A stretch of DNA of 64,000 bases from the NCBI GenBank assembly GCA_011033025.1, contig WFMF01000064.1:186001-250000 (forward strand). Reading direction: 5' to 3'. A program made the position numbers and the translations under genes. The notes beneath the pieces are model-generated. The model searched no databases. It saw nothing but the letters and a program-made list of their open reading frames with translations, and was not told the origin of the DNA. Shown here in pieces: positions 1-12,363 of the stretch; the stretch's first letter is position 1, and each line of letters opens with the position of its first letter. Source of the stretch: Beroe forskalii. Its lineage: Eukaryota; Ctenophora; Nuda; Beroida; Beroidae.

Positions 1-73
1 CAATCCATCTTCATGATATTGATTTCTGGGTACTATGCTAACTCACCTCCCCTCTAGCCATACACCCACTGCC

Positions 74-3000
74 ATGTCTACTCTCCTCCTCCTCCTCCTC
101 TCCCTCCTGTCCCTCTCCTCCTCTCGTCCTGCCTCCCATCTTGACACCGCTGAAGATGACACCGCGTGCTGTGACACCTCCCCCCGGGCCTCCAACACGG
201 CACAACTCTCCCACAAGTTCGCCTACGAGCTGATTGGCGACCATGCCAGACAGAATGGGAACCAGGACGTGGCCCTCTCTCCCTACAGTATCATCAGTGT
301 GCTGCAGGTAATTATTAGCCGGTAATTAGTCAGTAATTGAACATCGGTGCCGACCTTGTTTTTCCGCATTTTGCCCGATGCGTATAACGTGGCCCTGTTC
401 CTCTCCTTCACCCTTTTGCATGTGGAGTTTACCTCGGATATGGGTGCAAAATGGGATAATGGTGCAAAAACTGACCAAAAAAGAAGGAAGCAAAGGAAGG
501 CATCGGTGGAATAGCCAACGACCCGTTAATCTTCACAATAGGTTCTGGAATGAAGTCTATTTAATTTGTATTAGACTCATGGTCGAACCGCTCAGACTCC
601 AGTCTAACAAAAACTAATTATATCTCGCTGATTTCTTAGCCTTGATTTAATTAAACCGCTGCACTTTTCAAAAGTCTGACGAAAATCTCTGAACTATACT
701 TTCATGACTGATTTATCCTGTATTCTGTGTTGGAGTGCCCCAGAAGAAGTATCAGATCTTTACAGACCGTGTTTTACAGGCGCTCTCACTCGGAACGAGA
801 GGAATGACTAGACTGGAAATCGATTCTAGACTAAAGTATACGACGGACGAGAATCACGAAATAATGAAATGCAGTCTCGACTCCTTCAAGAAGGTAAAGT
901 TGAGAATGTTCCGCAGTGAAGGGCCGCTCAAGTTCACGCCCCGGTCATTTAGAGTGTGTTTAGGGTATAGGGTTCATTTAGGGGGCTTTAAGTTTAAGGT
1001 GCGTCAGGGGACTGGTCATTGGCCCATTTATGTTGTAGCATGTAACAACCTTACATCATGAACTGTTACGAGATCGTTAAAAGGAAATTAAAGACAATAA
1101 TGTAATGAGTGGAATAGGACTTTTTCCGCAAATTTTTTCTTCTGGTAAGTATTTCCCTGAGGATTCAATCAAATAAAGGCAGCTTTGTTTGGCTTTTTAA
1201 CCCCTCACACCAAAAATAGGTGTTTAAACGTCATGAACTTACAACATTGCGCTATGATAATGACGTCATCTTGACCGCCTATATCCCAGGAATCTAACGT
1301 GACGGTGCTGGTGGCTAGCCGGCTGTTCGCGGAGGATTACCTGATGAAGTGTCTGGACCCTGTGTTTGCGGCTGAGCTCAAGTACTACTATAACTCAGAC
1401 GTGGAGGGGGTACCCTTCACCAGCGAGCCGGTCAAGGCCTGGGCCAGGATCAACCAGTTTGTGGAGGACAAGACCAACGGCATCGTGTCCGACTTCATGC
1501 AGAGGTGAGGGCATTATTACCTGGGTTAGCTGCTTCTAATTAACGATTCAATATATTGTAAACTCAGGTTGACAGATGGAGTTTTACTGAAGTTTACGTC
1601 TCATTAGTCATTCCTTAGCCTCCCCTTACACCAAACCCTTTCACCTCTTAAAGATATGTGTGTACATGACTTGGTCGATGAACTTGAAGAGACGCGCATT
1701 CTGAATTTCAGTGCGCGCAATCAACAAGTTCTCATAGAATTTCTGTCAAAAGTACAGTCTTTTTACGCGTCTTTGCGTCCGCCAGGTACGACCAGACGGA
1801 AGTGATGTACGTGAACACGATCGTGTTCAAGGGACAGTGGAAGCAGCAGTTCAACAAGTCGATGACCCGGGCCGGGTCATTCTACCCTGCCCCGCACAAG
1901 AGCATCAGTGTCCCCATGATGACCGTAGACGGCATCTTCCGCTCTAACACTCTCTACAAATACAGCTACTACGGGGACAACCTCAAGGTATGTCTGTTCT
2001 GGCTAAACTCAGTCTCTACATTCTGCAACTCCTCAGAATTCTCATTTAGCTTCACCAGGTTACACTCGAAACTTTGGGGGTCGTTTGAAATTGAATATGA
2101 AGTGGCCTATTTCCCTAGTTTTATATTTACATATTTTTTCAAGAAAAATCTAACTCCCATATTCTTCGATGTGTTGCAAATAACAGAAACGAAAAATTTC
2201 ATGTTTTAACACGTCAATATTATCCGTATAATTTATGTTACAATAAAGTTAGTAACACCTAGTACTACTTAGATTAACCAAGCCGGTGTTGTCTGTATGC
2301 TACGTTTCATTGGACCATCATACCCTACATAGTCCATTGTAATATTGTGGGACGGGCCAAACTTTTCTGAGAATCTTAACCCCCAATTTGCTAATTATTC
2401 GCAAAATATTCTCTTGTTTCCATGTTTTCCTGTGTTCCTGACAACCTCCCCTCCTCATCCCTTTCTTCTCTCTTCAGGTGGTAGAGCTGCCGTACTCTGA
2501 CGAGAAATACAACATGTACATATTCATGGCCGAGCGAGGCAAACTCGACATGAACTTCATGGAGTCCATAATCAACACGATGACTGTTCCCGTCTTCAAG
2601 AGTGACTACCTGGAGTACCAGGAGCGACCGCTGCGGGTGGTCCTGCCCAAGTTCAAGATATCTTCTGAGGTTGACATTTCCCGGGGTCTCTACAACATGG
2701 GCATCAGAAAACTCTTCACCCCCAACGCAGACCTGAGCGGGGTCTTCTCTGACTACCCCGTCCATTTCAATAAGATGTTCCACAAATCTGTTATTGAGGT
2801 ATGTAACAGTGAACCACATCATACAATATCTTCTTTTGCCTGAATCTACCGGTCCTATGCTAATTGCTACGCTGTCCTCCCATTTCATGATATCGCCAAT
2901 CCATCATCAAGAGATTCATCAATTTCAAATCAGAAGTGAAATACCCGAAATATCAGCTTAACTGCCCTCTCTTCCCCTGTTTACCCCTTAACTGACCCCC

Positions 3001-3514
3001 TTGCTAACCCCTCGCTTCCCCCTTTGCTAACACCTCCTTTCCCCCTTGCTTAAGCTTACCCCCTCCCTTCCCCCAGTACTAACCCTCTAAGTCTTTCACT
3101 TCCATCTCCCCAATGGTTACCCCCTCGTTTCCCCCTCACTGCTCCAAATTTCAAATGCTAACCCCCTCACTGCCCCCTTGCTTACCCCCTCCCTCACTTC
3201 CCCCTGTACTAACCTTCTCAGTCTCTCACTTCCGTCTCCCCAATGGTATTTCTCCTCTTCCCCCAATGCTAACCCCCTTGCTTCCCCCAACCCTTTTCAA
3301 CCACCCTCTCTCAATCTAATAACCCTCTCTCGCCCCACCTCAGGTAACAGAAGAAGGGACAGTAGCAGCGGGAGCGACCGCCAGCATCCTCTCCAAAGTC
3401 GGTTACCTGCCGGAGGAGTTCATCGTGAACCGGCCCTTCGTGTACGTGATCCACGACTCCTGCAACAACATGGTCCTCTTTCAGGGCCGCTTCTACGGCA
3501 ACCTCGGCACCTAA
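74..3514 (+). CDS. Secreted serpin A (six coding exons)
   Basis: Serine protease inhibitor of the serpin family, predicted secreted. Coding exons by splice signals and frame: 74-307, 780-893, 1290-1504, 1786-1987, 2478-2798 and 3344-3514, giving about 418 aa (usual serpin core about 380 plus signal). I chose the ATG at 74 over the one at 35 because it begins directly with a Leu-rich signal peptide (MSTLLLLLLSLLSLSSS). Visible family features are helix A (ALSPYSIISVLQ), NTIVFKGQW, the inhibitory-type hinge EEGTVAAGATAS and the C-terminal serpin signature FIVNRPFVYVI. Counting the first hinge Glu as P17 puts Val at P1 and Lys at P2, so the target protease is uncertain. A TACCDTS stretch after the signal resembles serpin B. 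The gene converges on serpin B. All five introns are GT-AG. The inhibitory role is inferred from the hinge. The 5'UTR lies partly or wholly outside the window. Confidence 0.9.
2955..3343 (+). repeat. Pyrimidine-rich imperfect tandem repeat in serpin A intron 5
   Basis: The last serpin A intron is made largely of degenerate copies of a C/T-rich unit of roughly 20-25 nt, of the type CCCCTTGCTAACCCCCTC. It runs up to the 3' splice site CACCTCAG and acts in effect as a very long polypyrimidine tract. Open frames here are low-complexity artefacts. Confidence 0.7.
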
Positions 3515-3799
3515 CGAGGCCGGGTGTCACGCTGCTGCGGCAGTGAAACACTCGTCAGTCCTTGGTGTGGAACACTGCGTTCCAGTGAAATATCTCAGAG
3601 TAGGCATAAGTCCATTGCCCATCGTAACAATTAGTACGTGGAGTTTCAGAAGTGGAATAGTTGAGAGTTAACAGTGTAATGTGTATATATGAATGGTGAC
3701 ATGAGGTGAGATAAGTCCTGGGAAATTTACCTGAAGCAGAAAATTTAAGGATGTCCTATTCCTAATGCACCGTCAACTAAAACAGTCATATTCTTAACA

Positions 3800-3805
3800 A
3801 ATAAA
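3800..3805 (+). terminator. Candidate polyadenylation signal of serpin A
   Basis: AATAAA lies 286 nt after the serpin A stop codon. A second AATAAA-like site follows near 3940. Placement is by motif only. Confidence 0.45.
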
Positions 3806-3974
3806 ATACCCAGTGCCCATGCAATCCTTTACCAAATTACTAAATTCCACTTCCAGTACAACTGAACCTATTCCAGCATTCCAAGACCCTGAGGCTTGCT
3901 TTCAAAGTTAAATGTATTTGAAAATTGAAATTAATTTTAAATAAAGTGGACGCCCTCATGACACTAATAAATTA

Positions 3975-4138
3975 CCCATATGTGTGCAGACCGCTCGATT
4001 GAAAAAGGCCTCGATAAAGACGCGAAATTATGTGCTTTTGACGGAATTTATATAGAAAGTTGAAGCGCGCAGAGGAAATCCGCGCGTCTTTAAGTTTATC
4101 GAGGCCTCTGTCAATCGAACGGTCTGTACACATATGGG
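3975..4138. mobile_element. MITE, 164 bp, TTA target-site duplication
   Basis: Long inverted repeats begin CCCATATGTGTGCAGACC and end GGTCTGTACACATATGGG; the inner parts (GGCCTCGATAAAGACGCG and its near-complement) also pair. The element is flanked by TTA at 3972-3974 and 4139-4141. A 3-bp TTA duplication is typical of PIF/Harbinger-type elements. No coding capacity. Confidence 0.8.
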
Positions 4139-4141
4139 TTA

Positions 4142-5374
4142 TGCTTTGAGTGATGGCTATGTGAACGTTAAGAGATAGAAATGGGACTTCTCTGGTTAGC
4201 AAGCAATGCAGCCCTTGGAGAAGTATCTAGTGACTTTTTAAAGATTTTCGTTGCTGCAACCATGACTGGATGTTTATTGGCCATACTTTTAGAGCAGTAT
4301 AACGAGTTGAGTGTGCGTTGCGAAGGGTTTTAATCGAGTCTCCCAACGGTTTTTACACGTATGTGTGCTCATACTCGTAGGTCGAAAGCAGCATGTCTAT
4401 GGGAGAGGTAGCAGGAACCTAGCATTATCCCACAACTCCTTTATCAAGAATTTCCCTCTCTCATCTCTCTTGAAGATTGGGACCATGTGGTGCAGGCTGT
4501 AGACAACCTCTACCTATCCCTTGCTACTGTGCCTTTCAGACGTGTTGTTTTCAACCCTCGAGTACCCAATACACATAGCAATTAACCCTGTGTCCCGCTA
4601 ATAAGGAAATCAGGGCTTGCTCCCCCAAACTTGACGGATTTACAGTTTGCCGATTACAGTGGCTATTTCGCGTGCTACGAAATGTCGAAATGTTTGGTGC
4701 CAAACGGTGCTGGGTCTTCTGAAGTTCTGGGGCTCTGTCTTCTGGGGCTGGGTTGTGTGACTTATGGGGCAGTACCCGGACCCCGGGGTTGGCGTATACC
4801 CCCCAGAGTTGTATTTCCCCACACCTTGGTCACGTGGTATCTTCGTTAACATCGTCCAATGAAACCGTAGCCAATGTCTCCCCCTTGGTCCTTTTGTCCT
4901 ATATTTCCCTGCACATTTATCCTGAATTCCAACCTGTGTTTGTCACTTTGCAACCAAGATTATCTCTCCAGAGCTCTAAATAGCCCTGTGATCGGAGCCA
5001 TTGACAAGTTTACAAATCCGTGGAGTTTATGGGGATGTTATGTAGATATCTGGAGCGCACTGATTCTTTTTAAATGTTTGCACACTCGAAACCTTTGTAT
5101 GATTTCATGTTTTACCAAACAGTACATGGCATAATATTATGATATTAATGGCCGACTTAAATTGTATGAGCTTGTAAAAACTTATACAAAAGCTTGTAAC
5201 TTATTCGATGATCATTACAGTTTGTTTTTAATTTAATCGTGTTATGCTTATTATCATATTTGATATTGTGAATTGAATTTTAATTTAAGATTTTTTAAAG
5301 TTGTGGTTTACGAGGTCTATAAGCAAAAATATACAATATTAACTGGATGTAGAGTTTAAAATCTATAAATGAAC
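4142..5374. other. Intergenic, no feature recognised
   Basis: I see no conserved coding frame, RNA gene or clear repeat boundary here. Short open frames lack codon structure or family similarity. Confidence 0.6.
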
Positions 5375-5793
5375 TACCTTATTGGCCTTTATTTAACCTG
5401 CCCTTAAGGACAAAAACGAATTTGATATTTTTGTCCAACGGGCCGGTTAAAAAAGGCGGTTAAAGTGGGGCCGGTCAAATAAAAGGCCAGTTAATTTAGT
5501 TCAAATAAAACTTTTGTGACTTGCCTTATGCAGTGTTAATTTCTTTTGAACGTCATTATATAACACGATAATGACCTTAATCATCATATCAGATCGGGAT
5601 TTGGGTCTTTTGGTGCAATTTATTTAGTATAAATGGTTTTAAATGGCAATTTTAGAGCTCATAAAATCCTTGATCTGGTGACCACAAAAAATGTCCAAAG
5701 GGCCGACGAAAAGTTAAAACCGTTCAAAATGATTCGATTTTTGTCCATAGAGCCGGTTTAAAAAAAGCCGGCTAAATAAAGGCCAATAAGGTA
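5375..5793. mobile_element. MITE, about 419 bp, TA-flanked
   Basis: The terminal inverted repeats read TACCTTATTGGCCTTTATTT at the left and the complement AAATAAAGGCCAATAAGGTA at the right. Internal copies of GGCCGGTTAAA-like motifs occur in both orientations. The outermost TA is probably the mariner/Tc1-type target duplication. It lies downstream of serpin B and contains TTTATT, which reads AATAAA on the minus strand, so it may supply the polyadenylation signal of serpin B. That last point is inference. Confidence 0.75.
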
Positions 5794-6152
5794 ATCAACT
5801 TTTTGTTAAATTATAAAAAGGGCCGTATTATAAAATTAAATATAATTAGTTCTCAGGTAAATTCAGTTCGGATGAAATTACAAAACTTAAATCGATTGGG
5901 TCAAAAAATATTGTTTTTCTTATCTGAGCCCTCTAGATGAATATTTTGTTCGTTCATCACGTTAGAGCATTAGTCTCACTGATGTTCCATCGCAATATTG
6001 CAATAATGAACCGGTGAATCTGGTTGGTGTGTCTCCGAAAATATCCTTGGAACCGATTCGGAGGACTCTGCGACCAACGGTACAAGGCACAATCCTTCGT
6101 TGGTTTTCCTCTCGCATTCCAGTGGTGTCCATGGCCCCCTTAGCGGTCCAGT

Positions 6153-8360
6153 TCATTGCTGTGTGGGAGTGTGGACTGGTAGCTGCGGGGGGTAGGCGTA
6201 CCTCCCCTGGAAGAGGACCAGTCCGTCACACGCGTGGTACACGTAGAAGACGAAGGGGGAGTTGAAGGTCATGGTCTGACTGCCTCGCTGGATGAAGCTC
6301 CCCCCTGAGGCAGCGGAAGCCACCGTTCCCTCCTCCGTCACCACGATGGAAGCCTTGTGGATGATGTTGCTGATGTAGAAGTTCTCCACAAAGTTGCTGT
6401 AGTTCGCACGGGGGGAGAACACGATGCCCAGACCTGTGGCCGGTGTGAAGATCTCGTTCAAGTCCCGGTCATACTCCATCTTAAACCGGGGAAACGTCAC
6501 CTCCAGGGGTCGGGATTGTAGAGCCGCTCTTACTCGTAAAATACCGGTTTTAGCGACAAAGTGCTCAATGATTCCCAAGTCCTCGTAGTAGTTCTGAGGG
6601 CCTGTGAACTTGATGGCCATCATGCTGTACTGGGAGGACTCGTAGGGCATGTCCAGGATCTCCACAGGCAGAGGAGCTCTGTCCTCCACCTTGACTATGT
6701 TGGAGAACCACGCACTGTGGAACTTCCCTTCCACTCGCATCAAAGGTGTCTGAAATGGAGTGAAATTGAGAAGGTTTTGTTTATAATTTATAGCTGTCTG
6801 AAATGGGGTGAAATTGAGAAGGTTTTGATTATAGGTGTCTGAAATGGAGTGAAGTTGAGAAGGTTTTGATAATGGAAAACCTTGGAGCCAGCAATAGGGT
6901 GATTCAAGTAATTCTTCTTGTCTACTTCTGGTACTACTAGTCCACTAAGTGACTGTGACGTGACTATCTCACCTGCATAGTCTTGCCGGGCTTCACATAA
7001 AAGTCTCCTTTCCTCGTGAGTTGCTTGTCGAACTGCTGCTGCCAATTAGACCGGAAAGAGATCGTGTTAACGATGATTGACTTGGTTTCGTTGCTGATGC
7101 TCCCCACAGGAAACAGGTCCTTGATGAGGTTGTTGGACTTCACGGCCACTATCTTGTTGATGCGCTTGCGGGCCCGCTCGGGCCGCTTCTCGAAGTTGCA
7201 GTTGTGGAAGAAGGCCCGGTAGTAGTCCATGGCGTGCCTGATGTAGGTGTGGTTCTTGTCCTGGTAGCTGTTGTTCACAAAGAAGTCGTTGGTGCTGTTC
7301 AGAGTGGGGTCCGAGGAGTTCAGGACCTTCTCGGAGAGGCACTTGGTCGCCTCGTGGATATCCACTGTGGCTGCTGACAACGCCTGACTCAGCATGTCGG
7401 TTGTACTGCCTGGGAAGGGGGTGATTCAGAAAACAAACATCAGTCATCTAATGGAGGCCTACTACTGGACTACTGCTAGAATGTTTCATAAAATAGATAT
7501 CTCATTGGCGATGCCTCATCAGCGATGCCTCATAAGATTTAGCGATAACAGTATCTCATTCATCATTCTCATAAGTGATATCTCATTTAAGTGGCAACAT
7601 TACTTTAGTGATAGTGATACCTCATTTAGCAGTACCTGCAGATGCTAAAAGTAGAAGCTGCAGAATGTTTGTGACACTGAAGGGGGATATGAAGAGGTTT
7701 TCATCTGATTTAGCCATTTCTTGCACCAGTCCCTTAGTTAGCTGCTGGTTATCTTTCGTCAGAATACACTTATCTTCTTGAAACTGAAATCGGTTATCGG
7801 ATATTTTTCAATTTTGGACAAAATAATTAGTACGTCACAACTGTTAATTTGTTCTATAGTGTGACTGTTCGTTATTACATTTGCAAGTTGCAAATCACGT
7901 GTTTATCTCGTGAACTAGGCAAGAATAACCAACCTAGCAAAGGTACTCAATATTTTGCATATTTACATAAAATGCGCCTTTTAGGGCTCTGGATATGTCA
8001 TATGATTGATTAAATATTAGGGTTTTCGAGGGTCACATGAAATTATAGACGACAGACGTCATTAATGTGTATTGCAATAACATCAATTACTTTACCTAGG
8101 CCTGTTGAAAGTGAAAACGTATAAATATAATAACAGAATTGTAATTCATTTTCATTAAATTGGGGCCGAAGAACAAATGATAAGCAGAAATTTAAAAAAT
8201 GAATCATCTCCCCCGTCATTGATTCATCGTGAAGCATTGGAATTTGGGATAATCTTGCACATACCTTGAATATGGATGAGTCGATGCAACACGTCTCTGG
8301 ACAGGCATAGATCTGACTCATTGCTAATAAAACTGTTATCAGCTCCGCTGCTCTCAGCAT
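6153..8360 (-). CDS. Secreted serpin B (four coding exons), predicted Arg-P1 inhibitor
   Basis: Serpin-family protease inhibitor, predicted secreted. Coding exons on the minus strand are 8360-8265, 7783-7636, 7409-6973 and 6749-6153, about 425 aa. The second exon was found from the conserved helix-A text ENLFISPFSVTNILQ. Signal peptide: MLRAAELITVLLAMSQIYA. The hinge is EEGTVASAASGG; counting its first Glu as P17 puts Arg at P1 (SFIQR/GSQ), so a trypsin-like protease is the likely target. The serpin signature MTFNSPFVFYV is present. A proline-rich tail (AYPPQLPVHTPTQQ) extends past the usual end. The mature N terminus has a Cys-Cys pair (ETCCIDSS), as in serpin A. Intron positions differ from serpin A: an intron precedes TPLMRVEG here, while the equivalent region of A is uninterrupted. 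The 3' splice site of intron 3 is triplicated (see separate entry). Confidence 0.9.
6750..6870 (-). repeat. Three tandem copies of a 3' splice-site segment in serpin B intron 3
   Basis: On the minus strand the segment CTCAATTTCACTCCATTTCAG, shown here only as its core CACTCCATTTCAG, occurs three times with the CAG at 6750-6752, 6798-6800 and 6839-6841 (spacing 48 and 41). The copy nearest the exon fits the protein. Use of the middle one would add 48 nt (16 codons) without a stop; use of the outer one would shift the frame. Confidence 0.75.
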
Positions 8361-9900
8361 TTTGCTTGGGTACCTAACTTGGAATCATTGCATTAATTCA
8401 ATACACACTTCTAAAAGTAAAACATCTTAGACAACCGGCCTGTTTGAGTTCAGGAAATAAGAGGCAGTATAAAAGGGAATTAAACAAGATTTCGCGGAAA
8501 TCTATTTCAAAATATAACATCTACAGGCAGGCCATGACAAATGAAAGTACTATTGAGGCAGGCCTTAAACTTGTTTTGTTTATCTGAATTCATTCATCTT
8601 GAAAGGTCGAGGCATGTCTAAAGCTGGAACAACGGAAAATGAATAAAAAAGAAACAAAAATGGACCTTTTAATACGACAAAAGTGCATGGAAAAATTATG
8701 ATTGTTCTTTAAATAATTAAATACCGATCAGGAAACAGGAAACTCTGAAACGAAAGCCCAAAACCGAAACATAAAACCAGCGATGCTGTTAATTGAGTCA
8801 TAGTCTTAACTGCTGACGAGAAATAGAGCTATGCTTGTGTATTGTGTAACTGTAATAAATATATGAATGTAACTAAGTGTTTGAAAGTAAAGTACTAAGC
8901 ACCCTGTACAAGACTCAAGCAAATATCGTCAACAGTTTCAAAGCCGAGACAAAGATCGCAAAAAATGAAACCTGGAATGAACGAAACAATTGGGCGAGTG
9001 TAATTCGTAATATCAAATGACAGATGTTTCTGTCATTAAACGGTTGACAGGAAATTCAGGGGAAACCTGTGAGGTGCTGCTGAGACACGAATATGCGAGT
9101 GTTAGGGCTGTCAACGCCACGAGATAAGTACCGGCTTCATATAGCAGAAAGAACACACCCTAGATGAGACAAGGTGCTCCGGCCCATTACAAATCGAATG
9201 ATAAACTTGTTAACGAGTGGGAATGATGAAATCAGAGCTCTACAATTTGCCCAGATCATCCCTGACATCTCCCAGAATTTCACTTTCACATGTTATAATG
9301 AGCTAATTTCCCGTGATGCGTCACACCAGTCATCACACCCTGTAATTCAATATAGCTGACTTCAACAAGTGTTAGTGAGAACTGCAGGCACTTGCCAATG
9401 CGAGACATTACATTATGCATATTCATAATGTTATTTCAATTATTTCTTTCGCTATGATCGGGATAATATATAGATAAGACTTGTGAAGGGAATTTTAGTT
9501 TATTGTCCGAATCTTGGCTCTTCGGTGTGAATTTGCTTGCAGTTGCAATCATTGCCATTGTCAGTTGTAGTGTTTGAAAATGAAAATATGTGTCATATTT
9601 TATTATTTTCAATCTATCACTATGGAATAGCCGCGCCAATTGGGTCCATTTTGGGATATCTCCTTAGGGGTGTATCCGGCATGGGGTGACTAGACCATAG
9701 ACGAGGGTCTAAACTTTCTTATGGACTCAATCAGCTTAGTTTCATTATGAAAAACCGATGAAAACGTCAGAAGGTTCTATCAGATATTAAAAACGGGATG
9801 TATTTTCATTTAATTTTATTGATTGTAATGATTTACTAGAAGTAGAAGTAGTCACGGCGGAGGGAATTTTAGTGATTGTTACTCCGAGAAATATAACTAT
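8361..9900. other. Intergenic, upstream of serpin B
   Basis: This is A/T-rich sequence and should hold the serpin B promoter. I recognise no TATA box at a convincing distance on the minus strand and no coding exon on either strand. Confidence 0.5.
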
Positions 9901-10870
9901 TCTAAACCTAACTGTCACCCTTTTGTGTGACAGTGTGACAAAAAAGTGTGACAAAAAATTTGACATTGTGACAAAAATGTAACAGTGTGAGAAATCAAGA
10001 AAGTGTTGAGAAGTTAATCTTTGGCTTTGCCTACTGCTGCTCGGTGGCCACTCAAAAATGTAACAGTTTGCACTTTTTACTTGATAAATCAGTACTGTAT
10101 TAACACTATTGATTTGTCACACAGTTGCACTTTTTGTCACCCTTAGCTGTCACAGTCACACTACTGCTGACTGACAGTGTGGCAAAACTGACAGTGTGAA
10201 TATGACAGTCTTGAACCATGGGAACGCCCCCCTTCAGTATAAAAGCCCCCTCTAGAAAAATCTTAGGTAACATTTTATTGATTTGAACATCAAAAGGAAG
10301 CTCAAATTAAATTCAGTTCGACAGAAATTTTTTGTCACCCGGCGTCAAAACACATGATTTCACAGTCACACTATCAAAAGTGTGAAAAAATGTTTATGTA
10401 AACAGCAAAAAGGCCAGTGTGAGAAAATCTAGGGGCCTTGGTCTGAAAAGTGTAATGGCATACATTTGACACCAAAGCTTTTTAACCACACGACAGTTAA
10501 CCGCATAAAATTTCAAATATAGGCAATGGTTAGGGTCTGGGTCAGGGTATGGGTAAATGTCAAGGATTTTGGTTAGGTTTAGGAGAGATAAAGTGCTGGA
10601 GGTAAAATCTGAACTTATCAGTGACGTAGCCAGAGGGAAAGCAGACTAATTAATTTAGGCTTCATTTTACAAATACAATTACGTTTACTGCCAAATACAT
10701 ACCCTGGAAACATTTTGCATACCCTGACCTCAAACTCTAGCTACGTTATTGGCAGTTACTCAGAGTCAGTTATAAGTCGGGCTCCCACAGAAAATGAAGT
10801 AGTGTGACAAAAAAGTGTAACATCACTGAAAGGGTGACAAACAGTGTGGCAAAAAAGTGTGCAACAGTTT
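9900..10870. repeat. Region rich in GTGTGACA-type motifs
   Basis: Copies of GTGTGACAAAA and its complement recur at irregular spacing (for example 9930-9990, 10100-10200, 10370-10430 and 10800-10860). There is no fixed period and no coding signal. Possibly a decayed short-unit satellite. Confidence 0.5.
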
Positions 10871-11169
10871 TTTAAATTTTTTATGATAGGTATGTTATTT
10901 GTAATTGTTAACAATCTATTGTTTAAATCTGTATAGTTATACAATATACATTGTTAATTCTTTTTTGAAACTGTTCAAATGTTCAAATATACCTTGACAC
11001 TTTTCGCTTATTTATATATCGACTCTACTTAGTCTCAAATACAGTGGACAATTTCCCTCCATTTGACTTAGGCATGTGTCCCATGAGACTCAGGCTGAGT
11101 GACGTCACAGACCGAAACGGCGAAACCTCAATCCCTAACCTTAATCGTAACCCTAAACCTAAGTACTTA

Positions 11170-12060
11170 AAACAAATCCTGGCGTCATTGGTGCCAATGG
11201 TGCCACTAAATGGAACCAATGGATCTCCATTGGTACCAGTGGTGATTGCTGAAATGGCACTTATGGTGCACCCTTAATCCACTATCGCCATTGGTACCAT
11301 TGGCAATCGCCATTGGATATCGATGGAACCATTTGAATGGTGCCAATGGCGTCGAGATCACCATTAGAGGAGAGTGGCACCAATTGTGCCATTGGCGACA
11401 TTGATGCCATTGGCGCTAGTGGTAACACTAACAATGGTGCCATTGGCACCAATGGTAGCAATGGTGCCATTTAAAATTAAATAGCGACAATGGTGACATT
11501 GGAACCATTGGCACCAACGGAACATTTGGCGCCATTTGTACCAGTGGTGCTTTGGCGCCAAGGGTGCCTTTGGTGCCATTGGCACCTATGGTACCAATTG
11601 CGCCATTTAAATGGCCCGAAATATTGCATTAGTGCGTAAGCGCGATTGCCAATGGCAACATTGGCGTCATTCATATGGCGCCATTGGTACCATAGGTTCC
11701 AATGTCACCATTGGTACCATTTTGATGATGTCAGTGGCAGCAATGGTAGCAATGCACAATGGAACCAATAGCACGATTGATTTCATTTAAATGGTGCCGC
11801 AATGGTACAAAATGTTCCATTGGTGCCAATGGTGCAAAATGTTCCATTGGTGCCAATGGTGCAAAATGTTCCATTGGTGCCAATGGTGCAAAATGTTCCA
11901 TTGGTGCCAATGGCACCATTGTCGCTATTTAAATGGCACCATTGCTACCATGGACGTAAATGGCGCCATTTTAATTGCACCAATGGCATCATTGTCGCCA
12001 TTGGCACCATTTAAATTGTAAATGGTTCCATTGGCATCAATGGTGATCGCCAATAGTACC
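11170..12060. repeat. Satellite of ATTGG-type palindromes
   Basis: About 0.9 kb is dominated by permutations of CCATTGGTGCCAATGG and variants (CCATTGGCACCA and ATGGTACCAAT among them). These are self-complementary, so both strands look alike. Between 11811 and 11918 four near-perfect 27-bp copies containing AATGTTCCATTGGTGCC stand in tandem. The array stops a few bases before the outer end of the left inverted-repeat arm. All open frames here are repeat artefacts. Confidence 0.85.
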
Positions 12061-12074
12061 AATAATAAGCAGGA

Positions 12075-12092
12075 GGGGATTCATGAATCCCC
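12075..12092. repeat. Terminal palindrome at the outer end of the left arm
   Basis: GGGGATTCATGAATCCCC is a perfect 18-bp palindrome. The homologous 20-bp form in the right arm is at 37659-37678. It sits about 12 bp inside each outer boundary, which suggests a defined element end and not a random breakpoint. Confidence 0.8.
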
Positions 12093-12363
12093 CTACTGCG
12101 CGCTCAATTTCAAAACCAGTAAATAGCGCCGCGCGTTCGTTATTATTAAATGAAACTTGGATTTTACTCCGCAATCATTCCATCACCATGGTGACGGACT
12201 CTGTGACTGCTCAGTGCAGTGCTCCTCCGCTACATTGGATGGCTCACTTCAGCGTTATTCCAAATTTGGATTTATCATGTGGAATTTAAAACTTTTCAGA
12301 TTTCTCTGTATTTGAACCATTCTCGAAAGTGGAATCTCGTCATTGTGTCATGCTTAATGCTTA

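Noticed and set aside
735-1061. 108-aa plus-strand frame as a single exon
   Set aside because: Only 780-893 fits serpin helix B and C with good splice sites; the rest of the frame is intron.
11731-12021. Repetitive open frames (FAPLAPMEH and FHWCQWCKM types)
   Set aside because: They are translations of the 27-bp palindromic satellite unit on both strands.
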